Shown: positions 34,000-45,918, counted from the stretch's first letter. The stretch: DNA of 64,000 nucleotides from Ceratopteris richardii (GCA_020310875.1 CM035417.1:90113699-90177698); one strand, 5' to 3'. A program made the numbers and translations. The notes: a model not told the origin generated them from the letters alone.

Positions 34000-36900
34000 T
34001 CATCAATTGAGGTTTTCTCTATCTTCTTTATACCTGCCATGTCTTTAAATCTCTGTAGCTTTGGTCCATCCAAGCTTTTGTTGAAGTATGTATTACTTCA
34101 ATCTCTTTATCCATCACCTTCTCTCTTAGAAAGTGATACTGAATCTCAATGTGTTAGGTCCTGGCATGAAAAACAGGATTAGCAGCTAAATACAATGGAC
34201 TCATGTTATCTCCATGAATGGTGGGTGTACTCTGTATGATGTCAAAACTCTTCATGAGAGCCTTAAGCCATATTACTTCCTTTGCAGCTTCAACCATGCC
34301 TTTGTACTCAGCCTCTGCAGATGATAAAGCAACTGTGTGTTGCTTCTTTGAACACCAAGAAATTAACTTATCTCCCACATAGCACAAGTATCCATAAGTT
34401 GATCTCCTATCATCAGGATTACCTGCCCAATCTGTATCACTATAAATCTTGATGTTTGTATCTGATGTAAAACCATAATACAAACCTTCTTTGAGTGTAC
34501 CCTTAATGTACCTCAACACTCTTTGACCTGCAATCCAATGTTGTTTCCTAGGGCAATGCATGAATTGAGATAATACTCCAACTGCATATGACAAGTCAGG
34601 CCTAGTTAATGTAGCATAGATCAGACTACCAACCAAACTTTGATATAGTTTCATGTCCTTGAACCCTTCACCTCCATATCTACTCAATTTGTGATTCACC
34701 TCCATTGGAGTAGGTGCTATCCTGCAATCATTCATCTTAAACTTAATCAACAAGTTCCTCAAATACCTTTCTTGAGTTACATACACTCCATGTTGAGTGT
34801 ATGAGATCTCCATACCCAAGAAATATGACAAGTCTCCCAAGTCACTGATTTTGAACTCTTTCTCCATTTGCTTCTTTAGGCTTTGAATGCATTTCTCATC
34901 TGTACCTGTAATAATTATATCATCAACATATATGCACATGTAAATGAATCCATCATCACTTGCTTTAACAAGCAAGCTACTATCTTCCTTTGATACTTGA
35001 AATCCAAGTTCTTTTAAGAACTTTACACGTCTATAATTCCATGCCCTTGGGGCCTGCTTCAAACGATACAAAGCTCTCTTGAGCTGGATACCTTCCATCT
35101 CTAAATCCTTGGGGTTGCTCCATGAAAACATCATCTGAAATATAACCATTTAAAAAAGCATTCTTCACATCTAATTGACATAATTTCCAACCTTTACATG
35201 CAGCAATGGCTATGAGTGTCCTGATGGTTGTCATCTTTGCCACAGGACTATATGTTTCATCATAATCAATACTATATGTCTGAGCAAACCCTTTCACAAC
35301 TAGTCTAGCTTTATACCTAGACACACTTCCATCTGCAAATCTTTTTGTCTTGTAGACCCATTTGCATCCAATGATCTTCTGACTATTTGGTTTAGGAACT
35401 AAATCCCATGTCTAATTCTCCATCAATGCATCATATTCTTCCTGCATAGCTTTCTCCCAATTTTCCTTACCTTTTGCCTCTTCATATGTAGAAGGGTCTT
35501 CATCTCCCTTTATCATATAAGCATAATCTTTGGTAGCCAAAAAAGAAGTGTCATAGCTATACCTTGTAGGTTGCCACTTGTGTCTTGATGACCTTCTAAG
35601 TTCTCCACTCCTTGAGGTTTCTGGTTCATCACACTCAGGATCAAATCTTGGCATTTCTTCAACTTCAACCTGTACTTCATTATTCTCCTCTTCATCAAAT
35701 ATCTGAACCTTTGATTTACCTTTCTTTTGATTCACAACTTCTTCATCACCTACATTAATATTGATTGTACCCGCATACCAAGTACCCTGCTCATCAAATG
35801 TAACATCCTTTGATACAAGGAATTGTTTTGTGGATGGACTCCACAACCTATATCCCATCTGCTTATCATCATAACCAATGAATACATACTTTTCAGCTTT
35901 AGGTTCCAATTTGTGCCTTAATTGGGATGGCACATATGCATATGCCAAACATCCAAATACTTTGCAATGATCTAGATTAGGTCTCTTACCCCACCATGCC
36001 TCATATGGTGTCATACCCTAAAAAGCTTTACATGGTAACATATTGACCAAATAAGTAGCTGTGTTTACAGCCTCAGCCCACAAGTAATTTGGGAAATTTT
36101 TCTCCTTCATCATGGATCTTGCAAACTCAACAAGAGTTCTATTTCTCCTTTCTGCTACACCATTTTTTTGAGGAGAGTACTTGCAAGTAATTTCTCTTTT
36201 TATACCTGCATTCCACAAGTAATCACTAAACTCATTAGAGAAATACTCTCCCCCTCCATCTGACCTTAGTCTCTTCAATTTATGACCTGTAATTCTCCCT
36301 GCATACATATGATAATGTTTGAATGTATTGAATACCTCTGACTTATCTTTGATCACATAGATAGTAATCCATCTGGTAGCATCATCAACATAAATCACAT
36401 AGTACCTTGAACCATTGACACTGAAATCTTTTGATGGTCCCCACACATCTGTGTGTACCAACTCAAGCTTCTCTGAATACATAAAACCATGCTTGGAATA
36501 AGACTGCTTATGAGCCTTACCTAATTGACATGCCTCACATCTGTATGTCATATGTTGACCTACAACATTAGGCAATCTAAGCACTGAACCATTGTTAATC
36601 ATATCTTTGATACCTCTTTCATTAAAATGTCCAAGCCTTTTGTGCCAAAGATCTAACTCAGAGATCTTATGTCCTCCATAGGTGAACAAGGCATGACCAA
36701 CATTACCTTGGATCTTCAATGTGAACAATCTTCCTTCTTTCTTCCCTGAAACAATCTGTTTATACCCATTGCTAGGGTCTTCCACAAACACTCCTTCATT
36801 AGTGAATCTAACTTCATAACCTTTTCAACAATTTGTCCTACACTTATCAGATTCTTAGGAATTGTAGGAACATACAAGACCTTACTCAAGAGGGTGCTAC

Positions 36901-37060
36901 CATCCTTGGCCTTCACTGATCCAATTGACTTCACATTGTGCTTTGTATTGTCATCTATTTGAAGTACATGATTAGTTACCTTATTTTCCAAATCAGTCAT
37001 CAAAGCTATGTTGCCACTCAGGTGATTGCTACACCCTGAGTCAATGTAAAAAACTCTTTG
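34000..37060 (-). pseudogene. Copia-3 pol: protease, integrase, RT, RNase H
   Basis: The protease active site is intact as FYIDSGCSNHLSG (about 37035). Integrase (36791-36018) keeps the H2C2 finger (WHKRLGHFNERG with YRCEACQLGKAH) and the catalytic core (HTDVWGPSKDFS, RSDGGGEYFSNEF, YSPQKNGVAERRNRT), ending at TAG 36018. The same frame resumes with MTPYEAWWGKRP. RT covers about 35340-34300: SRYKARLVVKGFAQ, a frameshift near 35090, [14 protein letters not shown] and YVDDIIITG (about 34920). RNase H has YSDTDWAG, RRSTYGYLCYVG and SSAEAEYKG. A stop at 34154 and a short deletion affect the C terminus: the usual ADIFTKAL block is missing. Confidence 0.9.
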
Positions 37061-37064
37061 GTCT

Positions 37065-38118
37065 TTATTTTGCTTCTAACAAGTTGCATTCATTATCAAT
37101 GTTGAATCCTCTTCTGATCTGAAGCATAATTGTAGTAGGTATTGTTGTATTGTTGACTTTGGAATTCTCTACCTGCATTTCTTCCAAAGTAACCTCTACT
37201 ACCTCTACCTCTGAAATTACCTCTTTGATTTCAGCCACATCTTCCTCTTGAATTAAAATTCTCATTATATCCACCATTACTCTCAGTATTATGCCAACAA
37301 TCATTAGCTAAGTGATTTGTCTTACCACAAATCTAGCAAGCTTTGACTCCAACTTTATTACTCCTACCTCTTCCTCTACCTTTGCCACCACCTCTTCCTC
37401 TTAGGAAGTTAGCTTGGCTAGTTGTACCTTCATCCTCATTTGTTTGTTGCTTTCCTTTGATATTCTTCTTCCTATCCTTTGAATACATTGCATGACCTGT
37501 ACTCTTGTCACCTTCACCTTTGACATCCTGCTCAAAGGTTAACATATGTCCTAGCAACTGATTTAAGTCAGGAGTAAAATGATCAAGTGATAATTCAGTA
37601 GACAAAATGAATGGCTTCCATTTGTCATCACCTCTCAACCCTATGAGGATTTGCCTTACCAATTTATCCTCCTCAATGTCTTCATCAATTGCTCCTAATG
37701 CATTTGCAATGTCCTTCATCCTTGTTACATAGTCTGAGATGGATTGAGAGGCCTTCTTCTTGAAAGTGGTAAATTCCGCCCATAAGGATGCCTTCCTTGA
37801 CTTTGTAGTGTTTTGGAAATGCTCCACCAAAGCATTCCATATATCACTTGCACTTTCGAGACCTCTAATGTGAGGTAGCAAGTAGTCATTGACTTCCATA
37901 TAGATAATGCTCCTAGCTTGAGCATCTTTCTTCATCCAAGTGTTCAAGTCTGATAATTCCTCCCTAGTTGGAACACTAGGATCTCTGAACTGAGGCTTTT
38001 CTTCTTCACCTGTGATGTAACTTATCAATTCTTTGCTCATAAGATGAGCTTCCATCCTCATTGACCATGCTGGATAGTTCTCTCTATCCAACTTCTCTAT
38101 TTGAAGAGAATCTCCCAT
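37065..38118 (-). pseudogene. Copia-3 gag
   Basis: ATG 38118 (MGDSLQIEKLDRENYPAW) opens a 261-codon gag. It has the copia core (YPAWSMRMEAHLM, LLPHIRGLESASDIWNALVE, ASQSISDYVTRMKDIANALG) and an Arg/Gly-rich region. A TAG at 37333-37335 falls inside the zinc knuckle, between its first and second Cys (C, stop, I, C, then GKTNHLANDC in the same frame). A Gly/Arg/Asn-rich tail follows to about 37065 before a frame change. The gag is clearly related to that of Copia-2 (same core pattern and knuckle position), so the two belong to related families. Confidence 0.88.
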
Positions 38119-38321
38119 CCTTTCTTCACCTGTATATTGAATTCTTCAAACTTTATGAGTAATAGATGTACCTTTACTTCGAATAATTTTCCTTTTGTCT
38201 TCCTTGATATCATATGACCTCCTTCTCAAGCTTTGCCTTCAAGCTTTCACCTTTTGAACCTTCAGATGTTGAATTCTTTGCAGCTGCAGCAGTTGGGATC
38301 CTCCTTCCTTCAATTTTGAAG

Positions 38322-39324
38322 AACAAGCTACTCTTGTAATTAGAGCACCTCTATAACAAGAGTAACTCAAACCTTCACCAAATTTAGAGGATCAATGATC
38401 AATTATAAAGATTTTGAAAAATCTATGAAGAAGATGACTACATAGAAAGTCTGCTGCACATATCTCTCTCATTATCTTGTCAATTATGTAAAGTTTTTTA
38501 TGAAACTTTGCACAAGGTGTTGCGTACAGTTTGCGCACCTTCTCCAAGTTGAATCACTCCAAAAGATTCAGTAGATCTTGAGAAATGATCTCAACAAGTT
38601 ACCTATGTCTAAAACTGCTCTTCTGAAAAGTCGATTCAAACACCTCTAACTTCTTGGTTCTCTCAATCTAGAACCCGTTTATAGAAATCCTTTTAGCCAT
38701 AGATGGATTACCTTCTAACTTAAATTTTGACTCCTTACTCATGCAAAACTTTAACCCGTGCACTGAGAAATGATCAAATCATTGACCATTGAGATTGCGC
38801 CTATTTCAAGAAATAGTGAACACTTCTTCACATATGAATGTTCCTACTCATAATTCTCAGAGCCTGTTTACAATTAGGCTCTCAAACTTTAACCATAGAA
38901 TCATTAACTATGGACTTAGATTTCTACAAAAGGATTCCTAAAGTGATCAAGCACAGAAGGAGAATGCATAGAAACATCGGGAGCAATTTTCTTTCATTCC
39001 TGAAGGAATTTTACAACTGGATGAGAGGGCTAATCTTCATACTTCTCAAGTGTCTGAAAACTTCTAATTCTCTCCAATTCTTGTATTCTACACTCTCTCA
39101 TATTTTCCCTGACATTTCCTTTATATATATAGAGGCAAATATTTACAAGTTCATGACTATACAAAAGTATAAGTGAACTATCTATGTATTAATGTACATA
39201 TGTGTACACCTCTTCATCTTCTGGATGTATTCTTCCTTCATGCTTCACAACTTGAACTTTTTTCTCCAGTCCTTGACTTCAATTCTTCATTAAAACATCA
39301 ATTGTTGATTGCCCTGCACCAACA
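38322..39324 (-). repeat. Copia-3 5' LTR, inner end truncated
   Basis: About 1003 bp match the 3' LTR, from AGAACAAGCTACTCTTG onward. The roughly 30 bp found at the end of the other LTR (TGATGGAGAGTG... on plus) are replaced by unrelated sequence. Confidence 0.88.
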
Positions 39325-40073
39325 GGGAGCATCTTCTGAGGTCACCCGTCATCTATAGTAGGGATTTCTCATCATTTTTTTGTGTGAGTTTTTTTTATTT
39401 TGGTTGTGATCATTGTCATCCGTCATCCGTTCAGTTTTCTCTGTCATCCAACGTGTTCTACAACTGGCTAAAGCAAAAGGTGTGTTCATGAAAAGCAGCA
39501 GAAAACGACATGAATCCACATGAACTCAGCCTTTGAAGGTGTTTGCAGAACATGTGAACCTGGAATCTATGCCACGTCTAATGGATTTTCAGGGTTTCTC
39601 CCCCTCAGAGATGGGATTCACCATCCGCCCAAGAGGTTAGCGAGGACAAAAATCTTAAATTGTCAAGGTGTGTAATCCCCTTTCAGTCTCTTTGTAGATA
39701 GATTGTGCATGTCCGCACCAATATCACGAAAATTGTTTCTCATATTTTTTCCGGTCTTTAAAATTATGCCGTTATGCTATCGAAATTTTTAAAAAATTCG
39801 TATGCATATGCATTCAAGTATAAATTCATGGTTAGTAATTATCACATCGATATATTCATTCTTGTAATTACTTTTGGATTTCATTTAGGTTCCAAAATAG
39901 ACCTTAGCCCTGCTTATCATTTACATTCACATTAAATTCCAATTTTCTAGTTCCATGTATGTGTTTTTACATGGAACATACTTATGATTGTTCAGTGATG
40001 GGACATGTGACTATCCATCCATGTCTATTTTATTCTTACCAACTGAGGTCAGCTGCTCATCAACTGGGAGGCA

Positions 40074-40516
40074 TGTTATACTTTATGGAATATTGGAATG
40101 TTAAATGGGTTTTAATGCCTTGAGGTTTTTAATGTGTTTTATGTTTTGATTTAGCAGGTGAAGATCCACGAGGGTGTGAACGTGCATGGATTTATTCAAA
40201 TATCTTTGGAGATATTTAGAAGAATATTTTTAGAATTAGTTATTTTTAGAGGATAGTATTTTTAGTTATTTTTGTAAACAAAGCAAAAGCTCATTAGTTA
40301 AAGCATGGCCCTCATGTATCTTCTATTCAGGACGTAATATGAATTACCTATAAATACACATGCTCTGATAGACTCATCCATCAGAGTATGTGGGGGGAGA
40401 TTGTACCCAATCTGGTGTCATCTCGTGTCTCTTTCTATTCTCTGAGTACTTTTGTGTGATTTTTGTTTCTGTAGTATCCTCTACATTCATGCATCGACGG
40501 GATCTAATCATCAATA
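40074..40516 (+). repeat. Element Y 3' LTR (right arm)
   Basis: 443 bp, TGTTATACTTTATGG...ATCATCAATA, preceded by the purine tract ACTGGGAGGCA. Confidence 0.9.
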
Positions 40517-40759
40517 TTTACATCTAGAGACTGTGCCATCAGAGTATACCTATGTAGTAGAGTTAGCTGATGGGAAGGGAACAGAGACATGGGATCAACG
40601 AGTTGTTGATCTACCTATTCAGATCCAGCCTTATGAGGATAGATTGGATTTTGAGATAGCGAGACTAGCATATTTTAATGTAGTCCTTAGTAAGAAGTGG
40701 CATGCGAGAAGAGACCAGTCATTGACTTTGCTTCACATGTTTATCAGTTTGAGCATGAG
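40517..40759 (+). pseudogene. Element X protease C-terminal part (right arm)
   Basis: Continues X after the Y insertion: VPSEYTYVVELADGKGT, DLPIQIQPYEDRLDFEI, NVVLSKKWHARRD, then the Gypsy-4 insertion point. It is the counterpart of 22520-22788. Confidence 0.7.
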
Positions 40760-41369
40760 TGTCACTCTAGCACAATGGTGAGTACCAACCTGAGAAGATT
40801 CACCTCATAATTGTCAATCCGTGGAGACGTGAGGACTAGTGTGAAGACTATGAGCAAGTGAAGGCACAAGTGTGTGAGTGAGAAGCACGCAAGCATGCAC
40901 ACACATACACACACACGTGCACACAAGGCAAGAACAAGGAGAGGAACAATGGAGTTCTTTGCATTAGTCAAAAAGTCTCTTACATAAGCTCAATTCACAA
41001 ACAATCCACCCCAAAAATGAGCTCTCTAGCTCTTTTTATAGTTTTCTCACTAGCTTTGGCCTTGTCCAGACCTAGTGTCCGGCCTAGTTAAAAATTAGGT
41101 TCTAGAGCCTATTTGAGGGCTCAAACGGAGTCTAAAAATTATGAAAATTGGTATGTAGCTAATTCTAATACTCCTCAAGCTCGAGGACTCCTCGGCTTGA
41201 ACAAAATGGAGTCTATTCTACCAAAAACGGAATTTACAATGTTTGTGTAGTGATTAAAATCACTTGAGTTGTGAATGATCCATGAAAAAAATGATTAGGC
41301 CTTGTTGCCGTATTGTGCATGACTGCTCTATTGTACCTGTATGCTCTTCATATGGCCTGTATGCCAACA
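40760..41369 (-). repeat. Gypsy-4 3' LTR
   Basis: 610 bp; on the minus strand TGTTGGCATACAGG...GTGACA. Confidence 0.95.
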
Positions 41370-41380
41370 TTCTCCCCCCT
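41370..41380 (-). other. Gypsy-4 polypurine tract
   Basis: AGGGGGGAGAA on the minus strand directly precedes the 3' LTR. Confidence 0.85.
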
Positions 41381-41382
41381 TC

Positions 41383-43194
41383 CTAGTGTCTGTCGCCCCT
41401 GAGAGACCTGTGTTCTATAGGGTGGTCGATATAGTATTGGATGACATTGGTGGCAAGTTCATGTTCTCCTATCCTTAAGCCTCTTGCTAGATCAGCTTCC
41501 AATGCATCCCAATTCATTGCACCGAGGACCTCTGGTTGCGGTGTGGTGTAGTACTCAGAGTACATGGCTTGTTCACAAGCAAAGAGATGGAGCAGGTGTG
41601 TTGGCTTCGGTGCGAAGACCTCTGAGTGATACTCCCAGAAACCTGATCGGAACATTTCTTCGAATGTCTATTTGTAACATGCAGGGAGGTATTTGATGCA
41701 TGCATGCCAAGCGTAAGCCACACGAATACTGGGGGTGATGCTCATGTCATACACCAAATCGTAATTTCCATTGGTAAACCCCGATAGATGTACCTGTGGT
41801 CCGGCTGCATTTCTAAAGGTTTTCAGTACTACCTACATCATATCTAGAATCTTAAGCATCATTTGAGCTGCCACATCTGGCATGGGCTTCAATCGTGGTA
41901 TCCAATGTCGAATTGTTCCCATCATGTATGCTACTGACGGTGGTCCCTGTGGTGGCGCAATGTATGGATAATTGAGCCATTCCTTGCATTGTGCGTTATT
42001 CTGGACCTTTATGTTGAATGGTTTCCATGAGCGGCGTCGTGGAACAAGGCCATAGCATGGATTATAGAGGAGATGTAATGGCGCATTGTTCCAGGTGCGG
42101 AGCATTTCAGGATAGGTCTCAAGAAGTTTCTGCCGCCATGTTGGTTGATGGATCTTGCCTTTTTGCACCTCTGGAGGAAGGTCTTCGGGTTGAAATTGGG
42201 TTGCGAAGGAAGGTATCTTCCCTGTGACTCTCTGTATTTCTGCGTTATAATCTTCTAAAATGATATAGTAAGGCATGTATTGGAGTTCGGATGAGAGGAT
42301 AAGGCATCTCGATGACAGGTTTTTGAAGTAATTGGATTGTAATACAGTCTCCTCTATGACTCTCATAGCCTGATTTTGCACGACGGTTCGCTCTTCATGT
42401 GAACTCCCAATTTCCTCCACTTGTCGTAGCCATGGGGGTCGTGGTGCTTCAAATGTGTCCTGACCTTCTTCCGTTTTTTGACCTCCTGGGAAGGGTTGTG
42501 GGTCGTATTCTTCTTCAAATGTTTGTTCCACAGGAATTTGTACTATTTCTTCGTCAGTGGGAGCCTCTGGAGGGGAAGGTGGTCTCTCATATTGTAGTAG
42601 ACGTGCTTGCAATTTGGTGACCTGTTTCTGGAGATCTTTTAAGGCCTCTGAGTCTGCGAGAAGTGAAGCTGCGGAGGAGGTGGTTTGAGAGGCAGCTGTT
42701 GTTTCTTTTTGGTGTTTCTGCTTCAGTTGACCCAGTTCCTCTGATAGCTGGTCATGTGCTTCAAGCAGCATGGCATAGTCTTCCAATATGATCTTGATAT
42801 TGTCGGGGGTCACTGCTTGAAACTTTGATGGGCTGATGGGTGCCCCTGGTGTGCTTTCGATGGCTGCTTCTAAGTTCTCTTAGTTCTGTTGCTGTAGGCG
42901 TCGATTCTCCTCGTGAGCAGTTGTAAGGTGTCTTCTAAGAAGTGCCATATTTCGTTGAAGTCTTGAATTGCGTTCTAGTTGTGTTTTTAGATGGCCTTCT
43001 ACCACTTGTATTGCTTCTTGGTCTGTATTCTGCAACTGTACTTCCAATACACTATGAGCCTCTTGTAAAGTTTGGAATTGTGTATGGAGGTGAGCATTCT
43101 CCTCTTCTACTGCTGCATGACGATTTTGTAGCACCTCCGAGTGCTCTTGCAGTCGTGTGTTATGTTGCTGGAGCTGATTGTACTCTGTCCTTAA
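41383..43194 (-). pseudogene. Extra 3' ORF of Gypsy-4, coiled-coil and C-terminal part
   Basis: Continues the frame of 43195-45672. A long heptad-rich region (LRTEYNQLQQHN, ENAHLHTQFQTLQEAHSVLE, NSRLQRNMALLRRHL, then LLEAHDQLSEELGQLKQ and LKDLQKQVTKLQARLLQ) predicts extended coiled coils over about 43190-42600. It is followed by an acidic Pro-rich linker and a C-terminal domain with a basic, Trp/Tyr/Pro-rich composition (NAPLHLLYNPCYGLVPRRR, MMGTIRHWIPRLKPMPDV). In-frame stops TAA 42880, TAG 41833 and TAG 41668 split it. The last segment ends at TAG 41383, three bases from the polypurine tract. The whole ORF would be about 1,430 codons. Confidence 0.7.
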
Positions 43195-45672
43195 CTATGA
43201 TATACATGTGAGCATGGTGTCCAATGCATTTCCTATGGATGATGGTGTGGTTTGTACAATGGAGGATGCACGGGAAGGGGATTGGGGAAGGGGAAGAGTG
43301 AATGATGTGTCTAATGGAGATGTGTGTGTCGGTGAAATTGGTGGGGGGGGGGGGAAATGGGAGAAGGTGGAAGTGTGGGGGGGTGGGGGAGGTGCCGTGG
43401 GTGGTGAAATGTCCATACTTTCAGGAGTGGATGCGAGTGTGGGGTCTACCATATACATTGGAATGGTAGGTGGTGTGTGTGTGAAAGTGGTGAATAGGTG
43501 AGAAGTGGGGTTGGGAGCTGAAAATAAAGGGAATGGTTGAGACCTGGGTTGAAAAGTTCTAGCAAGGAAGGCATGGAGGGATTGGAGAAGTGGAGAGATG
43601 GGGGTTGGGGGTTGAGGTTGTAGAGGCGGGGAGGTCATGAAAGGTGGTGTGGTAGTAGGGAAACCCATGAATATGGATCTAGAGTTAGGATGACCTATGG
43701 CTGAGGGCATGGGGGATGGTTGTCCTAGGGCAGGCTCTATGAGCGATTCGGTCAATTGTGTAGTGATGGTGGTTGCTTCATAGATTGGGTTTTCCACGGT
43801 GGAGAATAGGGTTGAACTAGAGGTGGGAGTACGAAAGATGAAGGTTTGTTCGGTGGGTTGAGTGGTTGAGGTGATCTCCACGGCTTCTGTTCTAGGAGGC
43901 GATGGTGGGGGTGTGGGTGGTAGTGGCTCGGTTGATTCATCATGGGTGATTGGGTGCTCTTGGCTAGCGGTTTCTGCTGCTTGGGAGGTTGTCTCAATGG
44001 GTTCGGATGTAATAATCGGCCCTTCTGCCGTTGTAATGGGGATCTGGATGTTTTTACTTGACCGTGGTTGTGTTTGGAATCTTTGTGGATCATATTGAAC
44101 TGGAGACCTCCTAATGGCGGTCCGAACTGCTTCTACTACCCCATATGTTTTTGCCATTAATAAGAGACCTTCACTATATTCTGAGTCAACTCCTGCTTCT
44201 TCCAACAGCTGAGTCATGAGTACCCTACTGCTCTGTTCGGTGAGCAGTTGTTGCGATCGCACTCGTTCCATGATTTGATACAGCCTTCGGAGTTCTGCTG
44301 TATAAGCTGGGGCTTCAGTGGTCTCCTCTTTGTCTGCTCCTTCTTCTTCTAGGTGTCCTTGTTGTTGACCTTGCGGATCATCACCCCAATGTACATGGCG
44401 GCCTTCTGTGGATTTTCTCCTTCTTTGTGAAGATGTTCCTTGTTCTTCTGTATCTGAATAAAACTCTACATCAGAGAGTTGTGTACTTTGTAAGAATGCT
44501 TCGAAGTCATGGGGATCCATCCCTTCAGCATCTCTAGTTGTAGCAAATTCAAATTCAGATGAAGTAGGAGGAGCCGAAGGGGCAGTTTGTGTTGTAGTTT
44601 CAGATCCAGACCTGGGTATTCTAATGGTAAAGGGAGGTACAGTGGCCTCCCCTCGTGGCGATACTTCAGGAGTAGTCAGAACTTCACGTGTTTGGACACA
44701 AGGGATCGAACCCCTCATGCGCTTGGATTGATGTGTGGACGTCTTGAGCTTCTTAAACATTTGTAATTGTGCCCAAGTTAAGGCACGTTCAATGGGTACA
44801 TCGTATGCTAAGCACGAGTAGATAATGCGTGTGATTGCACAGCAACCGTTCACCACTAATTTCTTAGAAGACCTTTTATTTGCTTCATACAACTGCTCTA
44901 TAATCCATACAGGAAGCTTAATTGGTAACGCACCTGTCTCCGCTAAGTAGAGAGCGAACCAAATTCTTTTGTGCGGTTGTGTGAAGCGGTCTTGACCGGG
45001 GAAAGCAAAATGTTGCATGCACATACGGAGAGGGATGGACATGTTTGGTGTGAGTGCTGCCATGTCTTTAAGCTTCAGTAGTTTCCTATCCTTCATGTTA
45101 GTAGGAACGAGAGCATCCTTCTCAGAAGGTACATGTGTGCTGTGCATATTCAAAGCAGAGCTCACCAACTCCAAGGTAAGTTCAAACCTCTTTAACTCGT
45201 TGTTGCCCAGCAAGGAAGGAAGAACAAACGATCCTGGTTTGTCCTTTTCTGCATTAGCCTGTAATGTTGAGACCAGATAGTAGCATCGGAGGAGGTCTGG
45301 TTTGGGTAATGGTGCCTCGAAGTACTTAGCTAGCCCTGCACGTTGCCATATGGTCTGAAGATCCTGTGTGTTCTGTAGAGTCTCAAACTCCTTGGAGAAG
45401 AATTGGAATCTGACCCAAGATCTGTCATACTCGCACTTAGACTCCCATATATACTTGGCCTCTCCTAATGGGCCTGGCATGCCATTCAACCAATGAGAAT
45501 TGGCATGGACTCTTTCTGTGATCCCTGTGGGTGGATCCGGTACCGGGATGTGCTGAAGGTGTTGCAGCTCCACAGGTCGTTCAGTTGGTGGCACATCAAC
45601 AGGTAGACTATCCACATAAATTCCTGCAGTAATTATTCCTACCTGTGAGCTCGGACCTGTTGCTTCTGCCAT
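43195..45672 (-). CDS. Extra 3' ORF of Gypsy-4, N-terminal 825 residues
   Basis: ATG 45672 (MAEATGPSSQVGIITAGIYV) opens 825 codons without a stop, the longest open frame in the window, after a non-coding gap of about 245 bp following the polyprotein. Residues 1-320 look globular (YIWESKCEYDRSWVRFQFF, MSIPLRMCMQHFAFPGQDRF, WFALYLAETGALPIKLPVWI, NGCCAITRIIYSCLAYDV). Residues 330-480 are acidic and polar; 540-810 are Pro/Ser/Thr-rich and disordered. There is no signal peptide or convincing membrane segment, so it is not env-like. Extra 3' ORFs of unknown role occur in Athila- and Tat-type elements, and the globular part recalls their plant-specific domains, but I cannot prove homology. TAG 43195 ends this segment and the same frame goes on. 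Confidence 0.72.
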   Translation of the reverse strand: MAEATGPSSQVGIITAGIYVDSLPVDVPPTERPVELQHLQHIPVPDPPTGITERVHANSHWLNGMPGPLGEAKYIWESKCEYDRSWVRFQFFSKEFETLQNTQDLQTIWQRAGLAKYFEAPLPKPDLLRCYYLVSTLQANAEKDKPGSFVLPSLLGNNELKRFELTLELVSSALNMHSTHVPSEKDALVPTNMKDRKLLKLKDMAALTPNMSIPLRMCMQHFAFPGQDRFTQPHKRIWFALYLAETGALPIKLPVWIIEQLYEANKRSSKKLVVNGCCAITRIIYSCLAYDVPIERALTWAQLQMFKKLKTSTHQSKRMRGSIPCVQTREVLTTPEVSPRGEATVPPFTIRIPRSGSETTTQTAPSAPPTSSEFEFATTRDAEGMDPHDFEAFLQSTQLSDVEFYSDTEEQGTSSQRRRKSTEGRHVHWGDDPQGQQQGHLEEEGADKEETTEAPAYTAELRRLYQIMERVRSQQLLTEQSSRVLMTQLLEEAGVDSEYSEGLLLMAKTYGVVEAVRTAIRRSPVQYDPQRFQTQPRSSKNIQIPITTAEGPIITSEPIETTSQAAETASQEHPITHDESTEPLPPTPPPSPPRTEAVEITSTTQPTEQTFIFRTPTSSSTLFSTVENPIYEATTITTQLTESLIEPALGQPSPMPSAIGHPNSRSIFMGFPTTTPPFMTSPPLQPQPPTPISPLLQSLHAFLARTFQPRSQPFPLFSAPNPTSHLFTTFTHTPPTIPMYMVDPTLASTPESMDISPPTAPPPPPHTSTFSHFPPPPPISPTHTSPLDTSFTLPLPQSPSRASSIVQTTPSSIGNALDTMLTCIS

Positions 45673-45918
45673 GAGAGTGCTTGTAGTTGTTGATGCTTAT
45701 CTGCTAGAAGAAGAGAGAGGCACATTAGCATTGCATTGGAAACAGGATGTTATGGTGTTCCCTCCACAATACCAACATGACATTTCGAGTGGTTAGAGGT
45801 TAGTGGGTGAAGTGTTCGTGATGTGTGTACAAGTGGGTTAGTAGGTTAGGGTTCACTCTAGATGCATACTTTGGTTGTGCAATGTTCTCATAATGCACCT
45901 ACACTAGAGGGAAAGGAT

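Larger units (their letters stand above)
32949..39324 (-). mobile_element. Copia-3, Ty1/copia LTR retrotransposon, 6.4 kb, inside element Y
   Basis: Minus-strand element with target duplication GGGAG (32944-32948 and 39325-39329). The LTRs are 32949-33987 (3') and about 38322-39324 (5'), beginning TGTTGGTGCAGGG on the minus strand. The polypurine tract GAGGGGGAGC (minus) abuts the 3' LTR. The interior has gag, protease, integrase, RT and RNase H in copia order, broken by frameshifts near 37100, 36790 and 35090, by stops at 37333, 36018, 35412 and 34154, and by a small deletion near the RNase H end. No TGGTATCAGAGC site is present next to the 5' LTR, and that LTR lacks its last 30 bp or so. 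Absence from the left arm dates it after the inverted duplication. Confidence 0.94.
32361..40516 (+). mobile_element. Element Y (right copy), split by Copia-3
   Basis: Y here has LTRs 32361-32802 and 40074-40516, the same size as in the left arm, with target duplication GTTAC (32356-32360) and TTTAC (40517-40521, one substitution). Its primer site TGGTATCAGAGC at 32804-32815 is intact, unlike the left copy. The interior is Y's own 0.9 kb plus the 6.4-kb Copia-3 insertion. Both arms have Y at the same base of X, showing that Y inserted before the inverted duplication. Confidence 0.9.

Noticed and set aside
43178..43501. Gly-rich open frame opposite the extra ORF of Gypsy-4
   Set aside because: It is the antisense shadow of the Pro/Ser/Thr-rich region in the real ORF.
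41383..45672. Envelope-like gene
   Set aside because: No signal peptide, no convincing membrane segment and no Cys-rich ectodomain; the architecture is globular, disordered and coiled-coil.
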